64,000 nucleotides of DNA from Primorskyibacter aestuariivivens (lineage in GTDB: Bacteria; Pseudomonadota; Alphaproteobacteria; Rhodobacterales; Rhodobacteraceae), in contig NZ_JAQIOZ010000003.1 of assembly GCF_028023675.1 (NCBI RefSeq), positions 310,001-374,000 of the forward strand, in the 5' to 3' direction. The notes under the pieces are model-generated. The model did no database searches. It saw only the letters and a program-made list of their open reading frames with translations, and was not told the origin of the DNA. Of the stretch, positions 40,555 through 50,740 are shown piece by piece (position 1 is the stretch's first letter; each line of letters starts with the position of its first letter). Made by a program: the position numbers and the translations under genes.

Positions 40555-40602
40555 TTTACGTTGACGTAACTCATACGCGACGTCACTTTAACGTTGACGT
40601 AA
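40555..40602. promoter_or_regulatory. Two LiuR/MerR-type operators before the MerR gene
   Basis: TTTACGTTGACGTAA (40555-40569) and TTAACGTTGACGTAA (40588-40602) share ACGTTGACGTAA with the same orientation, 33 bases apart (three helical turns). Each is a near-palindrome around ACGT-TGACGT. A partial third (CAACGTAAAC) lies near 40610. They resemble the palindromes reported for LiuR-type MerR regulators of branched-chain/acyl-CoA catabolism. Confidence 0.65.
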
Positions 40603-40685
40603 GATCAAGCAACGTAAACCCGGTGTTTGTGAAACTTTTGTAAAACAACCTGCGCGCTCAAAACGTTTTGAGGGTCAGGAACTCC

Positions 40686-41066
40686 TTACCCGGCCTTGTT
40701 TTCAAGCGTCCGCGCGGTCGAATCGCGCAATTCGCCAAGCTCCGAGATGGCCGCATCAAGCTGTTCTTTCTGCTCGGCCAGCGCCGCAAGCTGGCGGTCG
40801 GCCATTTCGATGAACACCTGCATCTGGGTTTCGGTGCCTTCGTGATCATAGATCAGCAACCACTGGCGCAGTTCTTCGAGCGAAAAGCCAAAACGCCGTC
40901 CGCGCATGATCAATTCCATGCGGGCAATCTCGCGGGCGTGGTAAAAGCGCGAACGACCTTCGCGTTCGGGCGAGAGCAGTTCGATATACTCGTAATACCG
41001 CAGCGTCCGGGGGGTGACATCGAACCGGGCGCACATTTCCTTGAAACTCAGCCTTGTGTCGCTCAT
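40686..41066 (-). CDS. MerR family regulator (second of two)
   Basis: 126 residues. The MerR helix-turn-helix FKEMCARFDVTPRTLRYYEYIELL (outline) resembles that of the other MerR gene (same TPRTLR-YYE core and RRFGFSLEE segment), and it too has no cysteine metal-binding loop and a coiled-coil C-terminus. Probably a duplicate with a diverged effector domain. It transcribes toward the other MerR gene across 199 bases that hold the two operators. Its own 5' region carries a paired hairpin. Confidence 0.88.
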   Translation of the reverse strand: MSDTRLSFKEMCARFDVTPRTLRYYEYIELLSPEREGRSRFYHAREIARMELIMRGRRFGFSLEELRQWLLIYDHEGTETQMQVFIEMADRQLAALAEQKEQLDAAISELGELRDSTARTLENKAG

Positions 41067-41104
41067 GCCATCCCCTCATGCGCGGACGTGCCCCCGGGTC
41101 GGGG

Positions 41105-41148
41105 CACGAATTTTCGAAAATTCGTGCAAAATTCATGGATGAATTTTG
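41105..41148. repeat. Paired perfect-palindrome element, 44 bases
   Basis: Two abutting perfect palindromes: 41105-41126 (CACGAATTTTC plus its complement) and 41127-41148 (CAAAATTCAT-GG-ATGAATTTTG). Total 44 bases, the same size and two-hairpin layout as the elements at 3870 and 8059, though the sequence differs. It lies in the divergent region between the second MerR gene and the thioesterase gene. Confidence 0.8.
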
Positions 41149-41260
41149 GTCGCTCCGGAACCAGACTAGGCAATGGCGATGGGCGGTGCAAGTTGCACCG
41201 GGCGGGTTGCCAATGGCCACCCGGCCAACGCATACAGTTCAGGACAGGAACGGAGGCCCC

Positions 41261-41692
41261 ATGGCGCATGACAAGAACGACTTCGCCCGCCAGTTCATCG
41301 AGGCGATCCCGCATTCCAAGGAATTGGGGATGAAGGTGACGCTGATCGAGAATGGCGAGGCCGAAATCACCATGCCTTATGACAAACGTTTCGTCGGCGA
41401 TCCCAAGACCGGCGTGATTCATGGCGGCGCGGTCTCGGCGCTGATGGATACTTGCGGCGGCACGGCGGTGATTTCGCATCCCGATGTGCCCGGACCCACC
41501 GCCACGATCGACCTGCGCATTGATTACATGCGCGCCGCCACGCCGGGTCAGGGGATCACCGCGCGCGCCACCTGTTATCATGTGACCCGCTCCGTCGCCT
41601 TTGTCCGCGCCACCGCCTATGACGAGGATTTCGACCGTCCCGTCGCCACCGCAACCGGTGCCTTTACCGTCGACCGTTCCAATAAATCGTAG
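41261..41692 (+). CDS. PaaI-type hotdog thioesterase
   Basis: 143 residues from ATG 41261 with GGAGG upstream. Hotdog fold acyl-CoA thioesterase of the PaaI/YbgC-like group: GVIHGGAVSALMDTCGG is the family HGG active-site region. TATIDLRIDYMRAATPGQG and ARATCYHVTRSVAFVRATAYDED strands follow. It hydrolyses small or aromatic acyl-CoAs; substrate unknown. It is divergent from the MerR gene and precedes a second thioesterase, so the two probably form an operon with the MATE gene. Confidence 0.92.
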   Translation: MAHDKNDFARQFIEAIPHSKELGMKVTLIENGEAEITMPYDKRFVGDPKTGVIHGGAVSALMDTCGGTAVISHPDVPGPTATIDLRIDYMRAATPGQGITARATCYHVTRSVAFVRATAYDEDFDRPVATATGAFTVDRSNKS

Positions 41693-41728
41693 GCGCGCGA
41701 TTTGCCCGCCAACCCGGAAGGCCATGCC

Positions 41729-42235
41729 ATGCCCCATCCCGCCCGCGAACCCCTGCAACAGGTCAAGCAACGCCGCGACGCCGCCCTGCGCGCCTTGGCC
41801 GATGGCATTCCCTACGCGCAATATCTCGGTATCAGCTTTGACCGGCGCGGCGATGAACTGACCGCTGTGCTGCCCTTTGATAACAAGCTGATCGGCAACC
41901 CGATGCTGCCCGCGCTGCATGGCGGTGTCACGGCGGCCTTTCTGGAGGTGGCGGCCATTGTCGGGCTGAGCTGGTCCTACCTGTGGGAAGATATGGAATC
42001 GGGTGCGCTCTCGCTTGAATCGCTGGAGGCCGGAGACCTGCCGCGCCTGCCCAAGACCATCGATTTCACCGTGGATTACCTGCGCTCCGGCCTGCCGCGC
42101 GACAGCTATGCACGGGCCAAGGTGACCCGCTCGGGTCGGCGCTACGCGTCGGTGCATGTAGAGGCCTGGCAGGACAACCGCGACCGGCCCCATGCCCAGG
42201 CCACCGGGCATTTCATGATGCCGGCCCGTGGCTGA
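41729..42235 (+). CDS. PaaI-type hotdog thioesterase, second
   Basis: 168 residues from ATG 41729 (GGAAGG at 41715-41720). Hotdog domain with PALHGGVTAAFLEVAAIVGL (HGG motif) and TIDFTVDYLRSGLPRDSYARAKV (outline). It differs from the preceding thioesterase by a longer N-terminus and a 15-20 residue insertion around WEDMESGALSLESLEAGD. It overlaps the MATE gene start by GTGGCTGA (42228-42235), an 8-base overlap. Confidence 0.88.
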   Translation: MPHPAREPLQQVKQRRDAALRALADGIPYAQYLGISFDRRGDELTAVLPFDNKLIGNPMLPALHGGVTAAFLEVAAIVGLSWSYLWEDMESGALSLESLEAGDLPRLPKTIDFTVDYLRSGLPRDSYARAKVTRSGRRYASVHVEAWQDNRDRPHAQATGHFMMPARG

Positions 42236-43547
42236 ACCGACCCCGCTGAGCCATGGGCGCGTGTTGAAAATCGCGCTTCCGATCCTGTTGGCCAGCGTCA
42301 CAACGCCGATCCTTGGCGTCGTGGATACCGGCGTCGTGGGCCAGATCCCCGAGCCAGAGCCCATCGCCGCGGTGGGTGTCGGTGCCGTCATCCTGTCGGC
42401 TGTCTACTGGGTGTTCGGCTTTCTGCGCATGGGCACCACCGGGCTGACGTCTCAGGCCGTGGGGCAGGGCAATCGCGCCGAGGTCGCGGCGCTGCTGACC
42501 CGGTCGCTCATGATCGGGCTGGCGGGCGGGGGTGTCTTTATCCTGATCCAGCCGCTGATCTACTGGGGCGCGTTGGAGGTCTCGCCCGCCTCCGCCGAAG
42601 TCGACGACATGGCCCGCGGCTACATGATGATCCGCATCTGGTCGGCCCCCGCCGTCATTTCGATCTATGGCATCACCGGCTGGCTCATCGCGCAGGAGCG
42701 TGGCCGCGCGGTGCTGGCGCTGCAGCTTTGGATGAACGGCGTGAATATCGTGCTCGATCTGGTCTTTGTGCTGGGCTTTGGCTGGGGCGTCGAAGGCGTG
42801 GCGATTGCCACCTTCATTGCAGAATGGTCGGGGCTCGCCATGGGGCTGTGGCTCTGCCGCGCGGCGTTTCGCCACCCGTGCTGGCGCGACTGGGCGCGGG
42901 TTTTTGACCGGGTGAAACTGAAACGCATGGCGGTGGTCAATACCGACATCATGATCCGCTCGCTGCTTTTGCAGGCGATCTTTGTCAGCTTCCTGCTCTA
43001 TGGTGGGCGGTATGGCGATGTGACGCTGGCCGCCAATCAGGTGCTGCTGCAATTCCTGCATGTGACGGGCTACGCGATGGACGGTTTCGCCTTCGCCGCC
43101 GAGGCGCTTGTGGGGCAGGCCTTTGGCGCGCGGGCGGTGGCGCGCCTGCGTCGCGCGGCACTTCTCGCAACCTTCTGGGCCATGGTCGCGGCGCTGATCA
43201 TGACGTTGGGCTTCTGGCTGCTCGGGCCATGGCTCATCGACACCATGACCCGCGCGCCCGAGGTCCGCGAAGCCGCGCGCACCTATCTGCCCTGGATGAT
43301 CGCCGCGCCGCTGATGCAGATCGGGCTGGTCATGTTGGACGGCATCTTTATCGGCGCGACCCGCTCGGCGGATATGCGCAACATGATGGCGCTGGCGGCG
43401 GCGTGTTACCTGCTGGCGGTCTGGCTGCTGACCCCGGCGCTGGGCAATCACGGGCTGTGGCTGGCGCTGCATGTGAGCTTTGCCGCCCGTGGCCTGAGCC
43501 TTTTGGCGCGCTACCCGTCATTGGAGCGCGCCGCGCTGCGGGTCTAG
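42228..43547 (+). CDS. MATE family efflux transporter
   Basis: 439 residues from GTG 42228, overlapping the preceding gene. Twelve hydrophobic segments with MATE signatures [38 protein letters not shown] and the symmetric second-half repeat with [16 protein letters not shown]. Belongs to the DinF-like branch. Exports cationic drugs or other metabolites by Na+ or H+ antiport; the substrate is unknown. Convergent with tpiA: the last four bases CTAG are shared by both stop codons. Confidence 0.93.
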   Translation: MAEPTPLSHGRVLKIALPILLASVTTPILGVVDTGVVGQIPEPEPIAAVGVGAVILSAVYWVFGFLRMGTTGLTSQAVGQGNRAEVAALLTRSLMIGLAGGGVFILIQPLIYWGALEVSPASAEVDDMARGYMMIRIWSAPAVISIYGITGWLIAQERGRAVLALQLWMNGVNIVLDLVFVLGFGWGVEGVAIATFIAEWSGLAMGLWLCRAAFRHPCWRDWARVFDRVKLKRMAVVNTDIMIRSLLLQAIFVSFLLYGGRYGDVTLAANQVLLQFLHVTGYAMDGFAFAAEALVGQAFGARAVARLRRAALLATFWAMVAALIMTLGFWLLGPWLIDTMTRAPEVREAARTYLPWMIAAPLMQIGLVMLDGIFIGATRSADMRNMMALAAACYLLAVWLLTPALGNHGLWLALHVSFAARGLSLLARYPSLERAALRV

Positions 43548-44299
43548 TCGGCGCTTGCGTCAAGCGCGTCGATGATCGGACCGAAATCTTCCGGTTTCAG
43601 GCTGGCACCACCTACCAAAGCACCATCCACATTGGAGACCGCAAAGATCTCAGTCGCGTTGCCCGGCTTGACCGAGCCGCCATAAAGAATGCGCACCGAC
43701 CGGCCCACACCTGCGCCAAAGCGGCGTTCCAGACGCGCGCGGATAAAATCATGCACTTCGCCGATCTGATCGGTGGTCGGGACCTTGCCGGTGCCGATGG
43801 CCCAGATCGGTTCATAAGCGATCACCAGCGTATGACCGGTGACCCCATCCGGGATCGATCCTGCCAACTGCCCGCCGATGATGTCCAGCGTGTTGGCGGC
43901 CTCGCGCTCGCCAAGGCTTTCGCCCACACAGATCACCGCGACCAGCCCCGCATCCAGCGCCGCGCGCGCCTTGTTGCGCACGTCCTCGTCGCTCTCGCCA
44001 TGGTCCTCGCGCCGCTCAGAGTGGCCGATGATCACAAACTCCGCGCCCGCGTCCTTGAGCATCTGTGCCGAGACATCTCCGGTATGTGCGCCCGAGACCT
44101 CGGCATGGCAATCCTGGCCGCCCACGGCAATGGCGCTGCCTGCCACGGTATCGGCGGCGCGGCTCAAAAGGGTTGCCGGAGGGCAGATCAGAACTTCGCT
44201 TTTGGCCGCACCGTGGTTTTGGGCCAAGGTGGCGAGTCGCTCAAGCTCGGCCGAAGTTCCGTTCATTTTCCAGTTGCCTGCGGCGAGCTTGCGTCTCAT
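43544..44299 (-). CDS. tpiA: Triosephosphate isomerase
   Basis: 251 residues from ATG 44299-44297 with GAGG upstream; an in-frame start at 44347 is less likely. Converts glyceraldehyde-3-phosphate and dihydroxyacetone phosphate. NWKMNG near the N-terminus (K13 by the family position), H in IIGHSERRE, and the catalytic Glu in [12 protein letters not shown] are all there, plus [11 protein letters not shown] for phosphate binding. Normal length. Convergent with the MATE gene with overlapping stop codons and divergent from the dioxygenase gene. Confidence 0.97.
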   Translation of the reverse strand: MRRKLAAGNWKMNGTSAELERLATLAQNHGAAKSEVLICPPATLLSRAADTVAGSAIAVGGQDCHAEVSGAHTGDVSAQMLKDAGAEFVIIGHSERREDHGESDEDVRNKARAALDAGLVAVICVGESLGEREAANTLDIIGGQLAGSIPDGVTGHTLVIAYEPIWAIGTGKVPTTDQIGEVHDFIRARLERRFGAGVGRSVRILYGGSVKPGNATEIFAVSNVDGALVGGASLKPEDFGPIIDALDASAD

Positions 44300-44424
44300 G
44301 TCACGTCCTCTTGAAAAGTTTGCGCTATCATTGCCGGGACGGACCAAAGGTCAACCCCGCTTGCGCGCCGGCCCGCTTGCACCCCAAACTGAGCCAGATA
44401 TACGGGGCGGCAAGGAGAGCCGCC

Positions 44425-45336
44425 ATGATCCCGATGATTGATGCCCGTGCGCTTGCCGCCGGTGACCCGGAGACGCTGACCCGTCTGCGCGACGCTGCCC
44501 ATGATGTGGGCTTTCTCACCCTGAGCAACACCGCGCTGACCCGCGCGCGCGTCGAGGAGGTGATTGCCGCCTATCGCCGGTTCTTTCAATATCCGCTGGC
44601 CGAGAAAGAGGCGGTCGACATGGCCCGCACCGGGGCCAATCGCGGCTGGGGCGCGCCGCAGAGCGAACAGGTCGATCCGGACGCCAATCCCGATTACAAA
44701 CAGGTCTTCGACTGCGGTTTCGAACTGGCCTCCGATGATCCGCTGCGCGCCGAAGGCCTGGCCGTCTATGCCGACAATCTCTGGCCTGAGGGGCACGAGA
44801 ATTTCCGCCGCGAGGTGCAGGCCTATTACCGCGACGCGCTGGGCGTTTCGATGGAGATGCTGCGAGCCATCGCCCGGGCCATTGGCGCGCCGTCCGATTA
44901 CTTCGACGACAAATTCACCCGGCCCATGGCGTTGCTCAGGGGCAATTATTACCCGGAACGTCCCGATTGGGCCGGCGACAAGGATTTCGGCATTGCGGCG
45001 CATACCGACTATGGCTGCCTGACGCTGCTGGCCACGGACGGCGTGCCGGGGCTTGAGGTGCTGGGCCGGGATGGCGGGTGGATTCCGGTGACGGCCGAGC
45101 CCGGAACCTTTGTGATCAATTTCGGCGAAATGCTGGAAATGTGGACCGAGGGGCGCGTGAAGGCGACGCTGCACCGGGTGCGCGGTTCGGCGCAGGAACG
45201 CATCTCGGTGCCGATGTTCTTCAATCCCAATCACGATGCCAATGTCGCCCCGCACGGGTCTGACAAGGTGATCCGGGCGGGGGACCATTTGGCGAAACGG
45301 TTCCGGGAAACCTATGTCCACCTGAAAACGTCCTAG
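44425..45336 (+). CDS. Isopenicillin N synthase family Fe(II)/2-oxoglutarate dioxygenase
   Basis: 303 residues from ATG 44425 with AAGGAGAG upstream. Double-stranded beta-helix dioxygenase: H193-x-D195 (AAHTDYG) and H250 (TLHRVR) are the iron ligands, and R259-x-S261 (QERISVPMF) binds 2-oxoglutarate. The N-terminal DIOX_N domain begins MIPMIDARALAAGDPETL. The family is large, and there is no evidence for beta-lactam synthesis here; substrate unknown. It sits alone between tpiA and the glycogen region. Confidence 0.92.
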   Translation: MIPMIDARALAAGDPETLTRLRDAAHDVGFLTLSNTALTRARVEEVIAAYRRFFQYPLAEKEAVDMARTGANRGWGAPQSEQVDPDANPDYKQVFDCGFELASDDPLRAEGLAVYADNLWPEGHENFRREVQAYYRDALGVSMEMLRAIARAIGAPSDYFDDKFTRPMALLRGNYYPERPDWAGDKDFGIAAHTDYGCLTLLATDGVPGLEVLGRDGGWIPVTAEPGTFVINFGEMLEMWTEGRVKATLHRVRGSAQERISVPMFFNPNHDANVAPHGSDKVIRAGDHLAKRFRETYVHLKTS

Positions 45337-45482
45337 CGGCCAAACCGGCGCGATTCTGGTTCTGCGGGCATGGTACGGCGCATGTCTCGAAGTCTCGAAC
45401 GTTTCCCCGTGGTCGTGAGACCCCGCCTGTGTCGGGCGGCGCATGGATCAATTCTGTAGTCATTACAACAGCTCAGCGGCAG

Positions 45483-45510
45483 CGTGATGCGTGGATGCAT
45501 CACGGCTTTT
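45483..45510 (+). terminator. Terminator before the glycogen operon promoter
   Basis: CGTGATGC (45483-45490) / GCATCACG (45497-45504), 8-bp perfect stem, 6-base loop, followed by GCTTTT. It lies 147 bases after the dioxygenase gene and just before the glycogen promoter. Confidence 0.6.
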
Positions 45511-45529
45511 GCGGCCCTGTTCCGAACTG

Positions 45530-45570
45530 TTGTGCATTCGCAGAAACGACCGTATATGTTAGCGCTATCA
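45530..45570 (+). promoter_or_regulatory. Glycogen operon promoter with LacI-type operator
   Basis: TTGTGC (45530-45535), 17 bases, TATATG (45553-45558) form a sigma70-like promoter. TGTTAGCGCTATCA (45557-45570) is a near-perfect palindrome centred on CG, the standard LacI/GalR-family operator shape, and it overlaps the -10 and expected start. Repression by a sugar-responsive LacI-family regulator is likely; no such regulator gene is in the window. The promoter lies about 50 bases before the DUF2934 gene. Confidence 0.72.
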
Positions 45571-45609
45571 ATTCAAGGCATTTATATGCCCCCGAACCGA
45601 GGACGTGAC

Positions 45610-45906
45610 ATGACGCAAACACATCTGGATGAAGCGCAGATCCGCGAAGCCGCCTATTATTTCTGGCTCGAAGACGGCCAGCCCGAAGGCATGGATCAGG
45701 CGCATTGGCTCAAGGCCATTGACGCGCTGACCCCGGCCAAACCCAAGCGTAAGGCCGCAACCAAAGCGGCCCCGAAGGCCAAAGCGGCCGCAAAACCAGC
45801 GGCCAAGAGCAAAGCCAAAGCGGCCCCCAAGACCGCGACTGCCGATAAAGCCAAATCCGCGCCGAAACGCGCCAGCCGCGCCAAGGCGAAAACCGCGGCC
45901 AAGTAA
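45610..45906 (+). CDS. DUF2934 protein with Ala/Lys-rich tail
   Basis: 98 residues from ATG 45610 with GAGGA six bases upstream; an in-frame ATG at 45586 would add eight residues. The N-terminal DUF2934 segment EAQIREAAYYFWLEDGQPEG continues with HWLKAIDALTP. The last about 55 residues are repeats of Ala, Lys and Pro (KAAPKAKAAAKPAAKSKAK and similar), like a histone H1-type tail, strongly basic and likely disordered. It is the first gene after the glycogen promoter. A DNA- or polymer-binding role is plausible but unproven. Confidence 0.85.
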   Translation: MTQTHLDEAQIREAAYYFWLEDGQPEGMDQAHWLKAIDALTPAKPKRKAATKAAPKAKAAAKPAAKSKAKAAPKTATADKAKSAPKRASRAKAKTAAK

Positions 45907-45923
45907 ACCCTGTGAACCGATAT

Positions 45924-45967
45924 CGAAACCGGATGCGTGCCCGCCCGCATGCATCAGGTTTCGTTTA
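45924..45967 (+). terminator. Hairpin between DUF2934 gene and glgP
   Basis: CGAAACC (45924-45930) / GGTTTCG (45957-45963) with an inner ATGCG/CGCAT pair, followed by TTTAAGG. It could act as a partial terminator or attenuator that reduces read-through from the DUF2934 gene into glgP. Confidence 0.45.
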
Positions 45968-46059
45968 AGGCCGGGGCGCTTCGGCTTGCACCTTTGGCTC
46001 AAGTGATATCCAGTATCCGTTCTTACACGGCGTTCACGCGCGCAACGAAAAAGAGTGAC

Positions 46060-48459
46060 ATGATCGAACCGAACCAGTCCATGATGCAGGCCGACGCGCT
46101 GCAATCCGATATCTCCCGGCACCTGAAGTTCTCGCTCGGCAAGGATGCCGAACATGCGAGCCTTTATGACTGGCGCGTGTCCGTGTCACTGGCCCTGCGT
46201 GACCGGGTTGTCGAGCCGTGGTTTGCCTCCACCCGCAAGACCTATGAGGGCAAGCACAAGCGCGTGTGCTACCTGTCGATGGAGTTTCTGATCGGGCGGC
46301 TGATCGAAGACGTCATGATCAATCTCGGCGTTCAGGATCAGGTGCGCGAGGCGCTTTCTGCGCTGGGTCAGGATTATGACGCGGTTGTTGCCGATGAGCC
46401 CGACGCGGCGCTGGGCAATGGCGGGCTGGGCCGGTTGGCCGCGTGTTTCATGGACAGTCTTTCGACGCTGGAAATCCCGGCCTATGGCTACGGGATCCGC
46501 TATGAACACGGGCTGTTCGAGCAGCATTTCAGCGATGGGCAGCAGATGGAGATTGCCGAACGCTGGCTGGAGCAGCGCCATGTCTGGGAGTTTGAGCGCC
46601 CCGAAGTGGCCTATGAGATCGGCTTTGGCGGTCATGTGAGCGAAGAGGGTGGCAAACCCGTCTGGACCCCGGGTGAACGGGTGCTGGCCACGGCCTTTGA
46701 CACCCCCACCGTGGGCTGGAAGGGCAAATGGGCCAACACGCTGCGCCTGTGGGATGCAAGGCCCGTGGATGTCTTCGATCTGGCCAGCTTCAACCGTGGC
46801 GACTATGTCGCGGCCAACACGCCCGAGCGGCTGGCGCGCACGATCACCCGCGTGCTCTATCCCGATGACACCACCGAAAGCGGCAAGGAACTGCGCCTGA
46901 AACAGGAGTATTTCTTTACCGCCGCCTCAATTCAGGACCTGTTGCGCCGCTTCCTGTCCGAGGGCTATGATATCGCGGAACTGCCCGACCACGTGGCGAT
47001 CCAGCTCAATGATACACATCCGGCCATCGCCGGTCCGGAACTGGTGCGGCTCTTGGTGGATACCCACGGGCTGGAGATGGATGCGGCGATTGATCTGGCG
47101 CGCGAGACGCTGGCCTATACCAACCACACGCTGTTGCCCGAAGCGCTGGAAGCCTGGCCCGAGGATCTGTTCGGTCGCATCCTGCCGCGCCATCTCGACA
47201 TCATCCGCGCCATTCAGGACCGCCACCTGCGCGACACCGGGTCGGATATCCGCATTCTGGACCACGGCAATGTGCGTATGGGCGAACTGGCCTTTATCAT
47301 GGCACACAAGGTCAACGGGGTCTCGGCGCTGCATTCGGGGCTGGTCAGGGAGACGGTCTTTGCCGATCTCGACAAACTCTATCCCGACCGCATCGTGAAC
47401 CAGACCAACGGCATCACGCCGCGCCGCTGGCTCTATTCCTGCAACCCGGCGCTGCGCGATCTGATCACGGACACCATCGGCACGAAATGGCATCAGGATC
47501 TGGCCCATCTGGCCGATCTGGAGCCGCATCTGGACGATGCCGGGTTTCAGGAAGCGTTCCGCGCGGCCAAAACCGCCAACAAGGACCGGCTTGCCGCGTG
47601 GCTCAAGGCGCGCCATGACGTGAGCATCGACACCTCGGCGCTGTTTGATGTGCAGATCAAGCGCATCCACGAATACAAGCGCCAGCATCTGAACATTCTT
47701 GAGACCATCGCGCTCTGGGCCGAAATCCGTGACAACCCGAACGGGGACTGGACCCCGCGCGTCAAGCTGTTCGGCGGCAAGGCCGCGCCCGGCTATGTCT
47801 TTGCCAAGTCGATCATCCGCCTGATCAATGATGTGGCCCGCACCATCAACGCAGACCCGGTCACCCGCGAACTTTTGCAGGTGGTCTATCCGGAAAACTA
47901 CAATGTCTCGATGGCGGAACTGCTGATCCCGGCCTCTGACCTGTCGGAACAAATCTCGACCGCAGGCAAGGAAGCGTCAGGGACGGGCAACATGAAACTG
48001 TCACTGAACGGCAGCCCGACCATCGGCACGCTGGACGGGGCCAATGTGGAAATCCGCGACCATGTGGGCGAAGACAACTTCTTCCTGTTTGGCCTGACCG
48101 CGGCCGAGGCACAGGCGACGCGCGAAGAGCCGGGTTTCTCACACCGCGCCATCGCCGCCAGCCCGCGTTTGCAACGCGCGCTGGGTCTGATTGCGCAAGG
48201 CGTGTTCTCGGACGGCGACACGCATCGCTACGACGACATCCTGCATAACCTGCATGAACATGACTATTTCCTCGTGACCTGCGATTTCGACGATTATTTC
48301 GCAAAACAGCGGGAAGTTGATAGGGTCTATCAGGACACCACTCTTTGGACCCGCATGGCGGCGGCCAACACGGCGCGCATGGGGTGGTTTTCGTCGGATC
48401 GGACGATTGCCGGATATGCGCGCGACATCTGGAACGTGGAATCAGTCAACAAAGCCTGA
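46060..48459 (+). CDS. glgP: Glycogen/starch phosphorylase
   Basis: 799 residues from ATG 46060 (an upstream in-frame start at 45937 lies in the hairpin and has no ribosome site). PLP-dependent GT35 phosphorylase releasing glucose-1-phosphate from glycogen. The PLP lysine is K646 in EASGTGNMKLSLNG. N-terminal RVCYLSMEFLIGRL and GNGGLGRLAACFMDS are family signatures. Size is typical. First enzyme gene of the glycogen operon; it degrades glycogen, while glgB, glgC and glgA downstream build it. Confidence 0.97.
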   Translation: MIEPNQSMMQADALQSDISRHLKFSLGKDAEHASLYDWRVSVSLALRDRVVEPWFASTRKTYEGKHKRVCYLSMEFLIGRLIEDVMINLGVQDQVREALSALGQDYDAVVADEPDAALGNGGLGRLAACFMDSLSTLEIPAYGYGIRYEHGLFEQHFSDGQQMEIAERWLEQRHVWEFERPEVAYEIGFGGHVSEEGGKPVWTPGERVLATAFDTPTVGWKGKWANTLRLWDARPVDVFDLASFNRGDYVAANTPERLARTITRVLYPDDTTESGKELRLKQEYFFTAASIQDLLRRFLSEGYDIAELPDHVAIQLNDTHPAIAGPELVRLLVDTHGLEMDAAIDLARETLAYTNHTLLPEALEAWPEDLFGRILPRHLDIIRAIQDRHLRDTGSDIRILDHGNVRMGELAFIMAHKVNGVSALHSGLVRETVFADLDKLYPDRIVNQTNGITPRRWLYSCNPALRDLITDTIGTKWHQDLAHLADLEPHLDDAGFQEAFRAAKTANKDRLAAWLKARHDVSIDTSALFDVQIKRIHEYKRQHLNILETIALWAEIRDNPNGDWTPRVKLFGGKAAPGYVFAKSIIRLINDVARTINADPVTRELLQVVYPENYNVSMAELLIPASDLSEQISTAGKEASGTGNMKLSLNGSPTIGTLDGANVEIRDHVGEDNFFLFGLTAAEAQATREEPGFSHRAIAASPRLQRALGLIAQGVFSDGDTHRYDDILHNLHEHDYFLVTCDFDDYFAKQREVDRVYQDTTLWTRMAAANTARMGWFSSDRTIAGYARDIWNVESVNKA

Positions 48460-48503
48460 CACCGGGTCAAAACCGGGGCAGGGGATAAACGGGGGGCTTA
48501 GGC

Positions 48504-50702
<2,199 letters not shown>

Positions 50703-50740
50703 CGCCGGATGGGCAAACAGACTGCTTGGGAGGAGTAGAC

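Noticed and set aside
44425-45336. Beta-lactam (isopenicillin N) biosynthesis
   Set aside because: The family name only reflects fold; no neighbouring non-ribosomal peptide synthetase or other pathway genes are present.
48460-48503. Internal promoter between glgP and glgB
   Set aside because: No recognisable -35/-10 pair in the 44-base gap.
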